Assembly: GCA_030549175.1 (NCBI GenBank)
Contig: JAUKUA010000003.1
Location: forward strand, 1,798,001-1,862,000
DNA from: Lasiosphaeris hirsuta
Taxonomy: Eukaryota; Ascomycota; Sordariomycetes; Sordariales; Lasiosphaeriaceae
Direction of reading: 5' to 3'
DNA: 64,000 nt
Position numbers and translations under genes: made by a program. The notes beneath the pieces were generated by a model that ran no database searches, was not told where the DNA came from, and saw only the letters and a list, made by a program, of their open reading frames with translations. This document shows, one piece after another, positions 57,357 to 64,000 of this stretch (positions are counted from its first letter, which is position 1; every line of letters starts with the position of its first letter).

Positions 57357-60161
57357 TTAGGTTCCCTGGCCCTCCAAGGTCAGCAAAGTCGGATCGAGAG
57401 TCCTATGCATTGCCGTCCGCACACCAGTCTTCCCCGGCGCCCCTTGGATCATGTTTGGCTGAGCGGCCGCTGCCCGGATCATGTGTGACAGCCCATGATT
57501 AGGTGCTCCTGAGTTTCGCAAAACAGCTTTCGAGATGTTAGCCACCTCATCCAGCATCTCTTCATACTCGGGCTTCGGGTTTAGTGGTTGGAGTCCTTTT
57601 TGTTCGATGATCTTCCTTCGCCTCTCCATCATCTCCTCCATCATGCGCAACGCTGAACTTTTGTCCCCCAAATACGAGAAGGCCTTCATGGTGAACTTGT
57701 CGGGGCTCGAGCTCGCCTGCTCAGCACGCTGCAGCGCATCAACTGTCCCCTGCACATTCTGCGCGAGGGCGTGGCCGGCGATCAGTGTGTTCCATGTGAC
57801 GCGCGTCGGCTTGATTCCGTGCTCATTCATCTTTCGTAGCAAGCGCTCGCCCTGCTTAAACTGCTTGCGGGCCGTCAGTGCCTTGAGCATGATTGACCAC
57901 GTGAAGATGGATGGCGCTGGGTGCAGCTGAATATTGTGATGGTAACCGGCCGCGGGCCGTGCCGCGTCCACCAGCATGTCGCTCATCACGTCGAGCCCAA
58001 CTCGTAGCATGCCGTCGAATGCACTGAGCTCCATGATGACTGTGTCGTGGACCAGCGTTCCGTTCGCCCTGATGAACCCAGCCATCACCGGGTCGTTTTG
58101 TAACAAAAGTGTGCGGAACCGATGATAAAAGGTAATGATCGGGAATACACTGATAGAACTCTTGATATAGGCCATGATGATGGTGCAGAGCGTGTAGGGT
58201 TCTGGCTCGAGAACATGCTCCCTGGGCTGTATGCTCTCGACGAGCGAGGCTAGGTTCTGCTGAAAATCGGCAAAGTCTGACTGAAGGGGAGAAGCCTCCG
58301 GCGTGGTTTCTAGATGTGATTTAATAACATCTGCTTGTAGGAGAGTCTCGAGCGGCTTTGTGTTGAAAACCTTTGCGTACGCCTTTATTATGAGGGGAAA
58401 GGCTACATGGAAAAGGTGCCGTCGTTCGTCATATGGTCGCTTATCGCCACCTGTATCACTTCCCGTACCCGTATCAAAGGTACAAGCATATAGGATGCTA
58501 TGTATCACATCGTTCCAAAATGGCTTGTCATCAGCTAATGTTGGTGAGTTTTGCACTTGCTGGACAATCTCAATAATGGACTTGAGGTCCCCAACCAGCT
58601 TGCATCCATTCAAGAGCACCGAGAAGAGGTGCATATCAGGCTCGATATCTCGCTCCCGCATGATTCTGTAGACTTGCCAGGCATTCTGCATGTCTTTGTC
58701 AAGAGTCAGAACTCGGATTATGGCCGTGAAGGTGATGACGTTTGGCTCGATCCCGAGTTCTAGGAGGCCCTCGTATAGCTCCCTAATAGTTTCGCCGTCC
58801 AGCTCTTCCCGTGCATAACGCGTGGGGTATGACAGGATGGACGTGCATAGAGCAAGGCCGTGGGGCCCGTTGAGCTTGAAGCCATCGTCATGTACCAAAT
58901 CTTGAAGGATCGCTAGGGCCGTTCTCTTGTAGAGGGGATCCTTCGCAAATACGGATGCAAACTGCAGCTTTGTATAGCCGTTGATCGGATGATCGTGGAT
59001 TTTGAGCTCCATGAAGATGTCCAGTAAAGTCTTGCCATCACCCGCTCGGGTTGCCCAGTAGAGCACGTTCTGTGGTATGACGCCATGCGCTGGGACATAC
59101 TCTGGGGAGCTGTTGTGAAGGATGTGGAGGAGCAGACCATGGAGTTTGGCGAGGTGCTCAGGCTGTTGTTCGGGCGATGAACTCCTATATTGCTGAATGA
59201 AGAAATTGAGGCAATCCTTCACCACATGGACCGGCGACGCCTCTTCCTCAAAGGTTGCCACGAGAACTTCATGAAACCTATCGGGAGCGAGTTGAAGGGC
59301 GTCGGCCATGACGTGTTGCCAACCAGCTATGCGGTTCTCCTTGGGCTGCTGGAACCATATCACCCTCATCGCCTCGACGCCTTGTAGCGGGAGAAGACTC
59401 TGTAGCTGTATCTGGCCCTGATCTAAATTCCTCGGGTGGATGTGTTTCAAGTCTCTCGAGTGAGAAACTCGTCCGGCCAGAAGTACATCCCAAGCATCTC
59501 TGAACGCCCTCTTCCAGATCCGAAACCGCCGCTTTGCATTCAGCTTGTCACCAGGGTCTGTAATGACATTCAAGAGGCTCAAGTCTCGAATCCGTTCCGA
59601 GTCTGCGCGGGTTCCCTGGTAGACTCGCAAGTCGCTACCGGGCGGTTTTGGAAAGGGGTAGTATTCAGGGCGAATACCTCGATATTGAATTCGACGTGGA
59701 AAGGGGCTAGAACGGGGGCGACCTAGTGGTCGAAGAGGTGTTGCGGTCTCTGCTAGAGCTTCGGAGGCGGTGTCTGGCTGATTCAGGGTGGTATCCGTCG
59801 ATATCACCTGCGGAGACTGAGGTGATGTGTCTTTGAAAGCATAGTCAAGTGTGGGCTCGCTGAATGATTCTGTTGAGGGGAGGTCTGGTTGGTTCAGGTG
59901 AACTGTACTGGAGAACCCCTCGGGGGGTTCTGACGGTAGCCTCGGGGCGGCCTTGGAGCGCCTCAATGGGCGGCTTGGTGATTGCCCAACTTCCTCAAAT
60001 AGCTTCAAGAAGGTTTCTGGGTCAATGGGAGGATCAAGACTGGAGGTGCTCTTCAGTCGTCGTGATGGTCGAGCTCGAATTGGGAGAGATGCGAGCTGCC
60101 GTTGGATTCCGGTCAGACAGCAGCCGCGGAGGGGTCCTACCCGCTGCATCTCTTTGACCAT
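57357..60161 (-). CDS. large mitochondrial pentatricopeptide-repeat (PPR) protein
   Basis: Intronless gene of 934 residues. The N-terminus is rich in Arg and Ser and poor in acidic residues for the first 40 positions (CCLTGIQRQLASLPIRARPS), a typical mitochondrial presequence. PPR units are visible at about residues 465-520 (EPNVITFTAIIRVLTLDKDM, then WQVYRIMRERDIEPDMHLFS) and at about 765-830 (FTWSIMLKALTARKQFKQGE, RLLRKMNEHGIKPTRVTWNT). Helical repeat sequence fills most of the rest. Fungal PPR proteins of this size bind mitochondrial RNAs and act in processing, stability or translation; which RNA is bound cannot be told. The start is the first ATG of the frame. It shares a 351-bp divergent promoter with the Cwf18 gene. 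Confidence is high for family, none for the individual orthologue. Confidence 0.9.
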   Translation of the reverse strand: MVKEMQRVGPLRGCCLTGIQRQLASLPIRARPSRRLKSTSSLDPPIDPETFLKLFEEVGQSPSRPLRRSKAAPRLPSEPPEGFSSTVHLNQPDLPSTESFSEPTLDYAFKDTSPQSPQVISTDTTLNQPDTASEALAETATPLRPLGRPRSSPFPRRIQYRGIRPEYYPFPKPPGSDLRVYQGTRADSERIRDLSLLNVITDPGDKLNAKRRFRIWKRAFRDAWDVLLAGRVSHSRDLKHIHPRNLDQGQIQLQSLLPLQGVEAMRVIWFQQPKENRIAGWQHVMADALQLAPDRFHEVLVATFEEEASPVHVVKDCLNFFIQQYRSSSPEQQPEHLAKLHGLLLHILHNSSPEYVPAHGVIPQNVLYWATRAGDGKTLLDIFMELKIHDHPINGYTKLQFASVFAKDPLYKRTALAILQDLVHDDGFKLNGPHGLALCTSILSYPTRYAREELDGETIRELYEGLLELGIEPNVITFTAIIRVLTLDKDMQNAWQVYRIMRERDIEPDMHLFSVLLNGCKLVGDLKSIIEIVQQVQNSPTLADDKPFWNDVIHSILYACTFDTGTGSDTGGDKRPYDERRHLFHVAFPLIIKAYAKVFNTKPLETLLQADVIKSHLETTPEASPLQSDFADFQQNLASLVESIQPREHVLEPEPYTLCTIIMAYIKSSISVFPIITFYHRFRTLLLQNDPVMAGFIRANGTLVHDTVIMELSAFDGMLRVGLDVMSDMLVDAARPAAGYHHNIQLHPAPSIFTWSIMLKALTARKQFKQGERLLRKMNEHGIKPTRVTWNTLIAGHALAQNVQGTVDALQRAEQASSSPDKFTMKAFSYLGDKSSALRMMEEMMERRRKIIEQKGLQPLNPKPEYEEMLDEVANISKAVLRNSGAPNHGLSHMIRAAAAQPNMIQGAPGKTGVRTAMHRTLDPTLLTLEGQGT

Positions 60162-60512
60162 AGATTTAACACCCCTCCTTGAGATATTCAGTACCAGGGC
60201 GTGGTCGCTGATCTCTCATCCGTCGAGTTTTGGCGTTTGGCGCATGTCGGATATCGCGTTCAATCGCCTGTGAATCGGGCTGGTGGTTATGGCGCGCGAG
60301 CCCCTGAAGATGCTAACTTGTCTTATCGGGCAAAATTTCTTATCGCTCTGTTACATGGCCTGTGCTTGTGACGTTCCACAGAAACAGAGCTGAACGTTAT
60401 TCGCCCACCACAACCTCGACTTGGGACCTAGACGGCGCATCCAACCCCAAGTCAACCTCAACTAAAGAACTCGTATAAATCGCTTAAAAAACAAACACCA
60501 CAACAGCCCGCC
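60162..60512. promoter_or_regulatory. divergent promoter between PPR and Cwf18 genes
   Basis: 351 bp between the two start codons, so both promoters must overlap or adjoin here. No clear TATA box is seen. The last 50 bp before the Cwf18 ATG are A/C-rich, as in a leader. Confidence 0.6.
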
Positions 60513-61193
60513 ATGTCATCCCACGCCGCCCTCAGCGCTGCCACGGACGACCGCAAAGCGCGCCTGGCCAAGCTCAAGTCGCTGAAGCGCAAACAGCCCG
60601 ACAACAGCAACGACGAGAACGACGAAGCCACCAGCACATACCCCTCCGACCCCCAACAGCAACAGCAACAGCAACAACAGCCAGAAAGCCCCCCATCTTC
60701 CTCGGTCGCGCGTCTGCATCTCTCAGGCCGCAATTACGACCCCGAGACACGCGGGCCCAAGCTCGGCTTCGAGGCGCCACCAACGCTCGCCCTCGCGGGG
60801 CCCACGCTTGAGGAACAGGCCGCTGATGTCGAGGACGAGTTGCGGCGGCAAGCAGCCGCTGATGCAAGCGACGATGCCGCAAATAAAGGCATTGATCTGT
60901 TCAAGCTGCAGCCCAAGAAGCCCAATTGGGACTTGAAGCGCGAGCTCAACCGGAAGCTCGAAGTGCTCAACGTCCGGACCGATAATGCCATCGCTAAGAT
61001 GGTGCGCGAGAGGCTGGCCGCCAAAAAGGCTGCTGCCGTGGCACAGGGTAGCGAGGTAGGGGCGAGTCAGGAAGATGGAGAGGGAGGTTTGTTGGAAGGG
61101 GCTGCGTTTGTCGAGGGGATGCGGTTGAGGGAGAAGGAAGAGGAGGAAGAGACGAGAAGGGAGCGGGAGGCTGAAGAGGCGGACTTGGCTTGA
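60513..61193 (+). CDS. cwf18: Cwf18/CCDC12 pre-mRNA splicing factor
   Basis: Intronless gene of 226 residues. It begins with a Lys/Arg/Ala helix (DDRKARLAKLKSLKRKQPD), then an acidic/polyQ stretch encoded by CAA/CAG repeats near 60650-60685. The conserved core is DLFKLQPKKPNWDLKRELNR (about residues 127-146), continuing as KLEVLNVRTDNAIAKMVRER; this is the Cwf18 family signature. The C-terminus is Glu/Arg-rich. Orthologues (S. pombe Cwf18, human CCDC12) are components of the spliceosome around the NineTeen complex and the activated B state, so a nuclear role in pre-mRNA splicing is well supported by family. The polyQ insertion is not part of the conserved family and may vary between strains. 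The gene is divergent from the PPR gene and convergent with the zinc-knuckle gene, 130 bp apart at their 3' ends. Confidence 0.92.
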   Translation: MSSHAALSAATDDRKARLAKLKSLKRKQPDNSNDENDEATSTYPSDPQQQQQQQQQPESPPSSSVARLHLSGRNYDPETRGPKLGFEAPPTLALAGPTLEEQAADVEDELRRQAAADASDDAANKGIDLFKLQPKKPNWDLKRELNRKLEVLNVRTDNAIAKMVRERLAAKKAAAVAQGSEVGASQEDGEGGLLEGAAFVEGMRLREKEEEEETRREREAEEADLA

Positions 61194-61323
61194 GCCGTGA
61201 CATCTCAATGGCATCACCTCAATGGGACCTGCACAACTACAAAGGCTACACAGCCCAAAAACATGGTCCTTGACCAGCATCAAGGCTTGATATTCGTCAA
61301 GTATGTAACTGATACCCACAATC

Positions 61324-62320
61324 CTATCTACCCATATTCATTGCCTGTGTAAGCGCTAATCTCTTGCTGAAGGGGCTCAGACTTCGCTCGCGCGGCGGAG
61401 ATGGTTGTCGCTGTGGAGGTCGTGGCGGGGCACCGGTGTCTCGTGGAATGTGATCATTCCTATCCCGATATCGACCTGTCTTGAGCTGTTCCCTTCTGCC
61501 ATCCCTTCTAACCGTAGAGCGCGCCGGAGAGCGCACTGGAGATCTGGATCTGGAAATAGACCTGGAATAGCCACGCCTTGGTGGTGACACCTTTCCGTGG
61601 TCTCTACTGTAATAAGCCGCGGGGCGTCCGGGATGGGGCGAAGGTGAACGTCGTCGAACTGGCGAGATCCCCGTCGACAAGTGTCTTTCTGGGCTCCTTG
61701 AGGCTCTGCTGGAGTAGCGGTCGTCGGAGTTGACCGAGCGTTTGCGGCCGACAAATGGCCGGGGAGAGACGTCTCGCGAATCTCTGGGATCTCGAGATGC
61801 TCTGAGCGGTGATCTAGAAGCTCGCCTCGTGACCGGAGAGGGAGATCGAGTGGAGATGGTTGACACCGAGTCAGAAGAGTACGATCGCCGCCTCTTGGGT
61901 GGCGAATCTCTGGGAGTAGGCGAGTCTTCCTTTTCAAGTTCTCGTTTTCGAGCTCTCTCGGCTTCTTTTTTGGCTAGCTCTTCGTCGGCAACGCCTTTCC
62001 TGAACTTGGGTCAGAATGTGCACTTGAGAAATATGGCGATTAATGGCCTTACTTTCGCTGGAGGACATCCGGTACCTCATTTGTGAGTTTGGGGAGTAGT
62101 TTTGGGTTGCGCAGTTGCTGGGTACGAGATGGCCTGGGGACATAGGGCCTCTCTTGAGGAGCCGCCTTGCACTCATATGAGTAGTGTCGTTCTGAGGATG
62201 TTAGTTATGAGACACAGCAAACGGGTCGAGGGAATACATATCTCGTTTCAGGCACTTTTGGCACTGGACCGTTGCTGGGGTTCCTGTGGAAGGACCGCTG
62301 CGGCCTCGGGCGGAAAACAT
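61324..62320 (-). CDS. zinc-knuckle (CCHC) protein with RS-rich tail, ZCCHC10-like
   Basis: Three exons, 62320..62242, 62188..62053 and 61999..61324, give 296 residues. The zinc knuckle is CQKCLKRGHYSYEC (residues 20-33, CX2CX4HX4C), followed by ERPYVPRPSRTQQLRNPKL, which matches the ZCCHC10-type family (zf-CCHC_3). A short Glu/Lys helix (GVADEELAKKEAERARKREL) leads into about 190 residues rich in Ser-Arg, Ser-Pro and Arg, as in splicing-associated RS proteins. The second intron (62052..62000) is canonical. The first (62241..62189) must be read as AT-AC to give this knuckle; see the separate entry. RNA binding in the nucleus is the likely role, inferred from the knuckle and RS tail. If the first intron were spliced GT-AG with the nearest sites, the protein would stop after about 30 residues. 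Confidence 0.85.
62189..62241 (-). other. candidate U2-type AT-AC intron in the zinc-knuckle gene
   Basis: On the minus strand the 53-nt intron starts ATATGTATTCC and ends CTAACATCCTCAGAAC. The exon before ends with one base of a Gly codon (g) and the next exon begins ga, giving Arg-Gly-His inside the knuckle. The donor equals the common fungal GTATGT with the first G replaced by A, the last intron base is C instead of G, and a CTAAC branch site lies about 11 nt before the end. The CAG three bases earlier would give AT-AG and an extra residue, spoiling the CX4H spacing. No GT-AG pair keeps the frame and the knuckle. Confidence 0.75.
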
Positions 62321-63843
62321 GTCGAAAATAGGAACGTGAAGACTCTACTTGTCGGGTATGAGACTGAGAATTAGACCTGAGGATTTTCGTCGCGCCTTCA
62401 CAGCCGATGTAGGTAATAGGTGCACAAAGCTCGAGAGGGACGAAGCGACAAGACGCAGCAGAGACCCAAACCAGGCCGCAGCTGTAGAACGGGGATGAGG
62501 AGCCAATTGCACGTCGCTGTACGACACGACCCGTCAATCGTTAGCCGTAGCACTCGTTTAAGAACGGGAACTCGGGAAATATGAGAGGCAGTGTTGAGGC
62601 CGACGCTGATCTTGCGGGGGTTAGAAGAGGCAGACACAGGGTAGGAGGCAGCAGCTTGAGGGATACCAACATGCCCGGATCTACGAATCTCGGATTGTAC
62701 AAGCACTGGACCGGACGTGACGTGACAAACGCCTCGTCGTGGCTGCTGGACCGTGCGACAAAAAGTGTGGATCAAGAAACCAGACCCCACTAAGCACCCG
62801 ACCCGCAGCTCTGAGCTTGCCCACCAAGGTGCTGTCGTACTACTTGCACGTGATGGAGGGCCTGACGAAGACCCGTAAGGCAGCTGGCCAGACAGGAAAC
62901 GGGCCCCAGTGAGCAGCACTGTGCTCTTAGGCGGCGCTAAGTCGCTTGCGGCCTGGCTGGACCGGGAGTCTTGCCCAGCGGCCCAAGAGACGACGCTGTC
63001 AAAAATCTCCCCCAAATTCTCATGCATTCTCCATTCTTCAGATCGCCTGCCTGAGCTTGCATCTTAAAAACCCAACCTGGCTCAGCTAAAGTGAACCAAC
63101 CTGACCAGCTGTTTTCTCTCTGCCTAACTGAAGGGAAGGATAAAGCCTTTCCCTCGGTAATCTTGATCCCTTTCTGCACTCGGGCCTTTGGACCCCCATT
63201 AATTTTCCATCTCTGTCAGTGCACTTTTTGGAGGGGAAATACAGTGTACGGCATACGGATACGCCATTGCCTTATAAGCTTGTTTGGGGAGAAAAAAAAC
63301 GGGGAGGGTCAGAGAGCAAGACAAACCGGCACTGGGGCGACCCTTCGGGATTAGGTACCTTGGCTGCAACTCTGAAAGCCTCCTCCTTAGAACTCCCCTC
63401 GTGCAACGACATTCGATCTTTTTCTATACCACACCCCTCTCACCAACCGATCCGCCCTCTTCAACCGCCCAATTGTGGCGTCTCCTACCCAGACACTGCA
63501 CCAGACTTCTGGAACAGCGACTGTCGGCAACCATAAGATTTGCGACATCGTGCACAGCTCGACCATCGCATCCGAGAAGGTTGGGGGGTTGAGAGAAACA
63601 TCATCGCAGCGCACGACACCCAGCTCATGACCATGATCACCGGCACTCCCTTCTCGTTCTGGACCGCCCTGCTCCGTTTCGTTTCTTGATTTTCGCTCTT
63701 GCGATCTAATTCTCCTCATCCTCGCTGGTCTCGGATTGACTCGGCGACTCGTCCACGCCCATTTATTTCTTGGTCTGCCGCCCATCGACTGCCGCGGCCC
63801 TTTTCGACCTTGCTTGCGCCTGAACAGTTCCCTGGTCGCAAAC
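62321..63843. other. divergent intergenic region between the zinc-knuckle gene and the right-edge gene
   Basis: Open frames on the minus strand up to 209 residues have no domain and UTR-like composition. The part from about 63400 on is pyrimidine-rich on the plus strand and looks like the 5' leader of the right-edge gene; it contains the uORF listed separately. Confidence 0.5.
63627..63689 (+). other. candidate upstream ORF of 20 codons
   Basis: ATG at 63627 opens a 20-residue frame (begins MTMITGTPFSFW) with mostly C/G-ending codons and stops at 63687-63689, 154 nt before the next ATG, the called start at 63844. If it is within the transcript it would be translated first. Confidence 0.35.
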
Positions 63844-64000
63844 ATGGCGACCCTTCCCACCATGACCAACGATGTCAGGAAACTCTCATTTGCCAAGGTA
63901 TGCCGCGCCCCAGTTCCCTTGTGCGCCTGTTCTGTCGTGTAGACACTAATGATCCCCTTTAGGTCGCAGCGGCATCGGCATCGAAAGATTCGACTTCCAT
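63844..64000 (+). CDS. 5' end of an unidentified gene (runs off the right edge)
   Basis: The first exon, 63844..63897, encodes MATLPTMTNDVRKLSFAK. A 65-nt intron (63898..63962) with donor GTATGC, a CTAAT branch and acceptor TTTAG follows, and a second exon continues in frame as VAAASASKDSTS to the edge. The ATG context aacATGG is good, and no other ATG lies between the upstream ORF and this one. Thirty residues are too few to name the protein. The Lys/Ser/Ala composition suggests a disordered N-terminus. Confidence 0.65.

Noticed and set aside
62192..62237. GT-AG reading of the zinc-knuckle intron (GTATTCC to CAG)
   Set aside because: It shifts the frame to an early stop and removes the second half of the knuckle; the AT-AC reading restores both.
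62398..63027. 209-residue frame on the minus strand upstream of the zinc-knuckle gene
   Set aside because: Lies in the divergent promoter region, lacks any motif, and has UTR-like composition.

Overview
This window looks like nuclear DNA from a filamentous ascomycete. Protein-coding genes are split by short spliceosomal introns (about 50-160 nt, one of about 300 nt) with fungal donor sites (GTAAGT, GTATGT, GTACGT) and CTAAC-type branch sites. Coding exons favour C- or G-ending codons. The protein families (a GPI-tailed GH16 glucanase, a 2EXR-domain relic, fungal C2H2 factors, a Yap-like bZIP) are typical of Pezizomycotina. Sordariomycetes, probably Sordariales, is my inference from protein style and from RIP-like mutations; no species marker is present.

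Layout. Left edge to 7.4 kb: a partial OMA1 mitochondrial protease, a secreted GPI-type GH16 beta-glucanase with a very long Ser/Ala tail, and a small type I membrane protein, all on the minus strand, with a possible metallopeptidase relic near 5.4 kb. From 7.4 to 26.3 kb lie two non-coding stretches (7.1 and 10.9 kb) flanking a single bZIP factor. At 26.3-29.8 kb a mitochondrial TPR protein (Mgr3-like) and a cytochrome-b5-like haem protein (MAPR/Dap1 type) are transcribed divergently. At 32.7 kb there is a small Cys/His-rich protein. At 35.7-38.8 and 46.5-48.4 kb are two C2H2 zinc-finger factors on the same strand that share a finger module. At 53.2-54.1 kb is a decayed 2EXR-domain gene. The right end is compact: an unknown disordered protein, a large mitochondrial PPR-type protein, the splicing factor Cwf18/CCDC12, a zinc-knuckle RS-rich protein, and the first exon of a gene that runs off the edge.

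Most striking observation: the first intron of the zinc-knuckle gene (62241..62189, minus strand) appears to be an AT-AC intron with an otherwise ordinary U2-type donor (ATATGT) and a CTAAC branch site. Only this pairing rebuilds a correctly spaced CX2CX4HX4C knuckle; the in-sequence GT-AG choice truncates the protein.

The genes do not form one pathway. There is a loose grouping of mitochondrial proteins (OMA1, Mgr3-like, PPR) and of RNA-processing proteins (Cwf18, zinc knuckle/RS), in ordinary eukaryotic monocistronic order. Exon boundaries below were read by eye from frame, splice consensus and family conservation. All gene models that span introns close to a whole number of codons.
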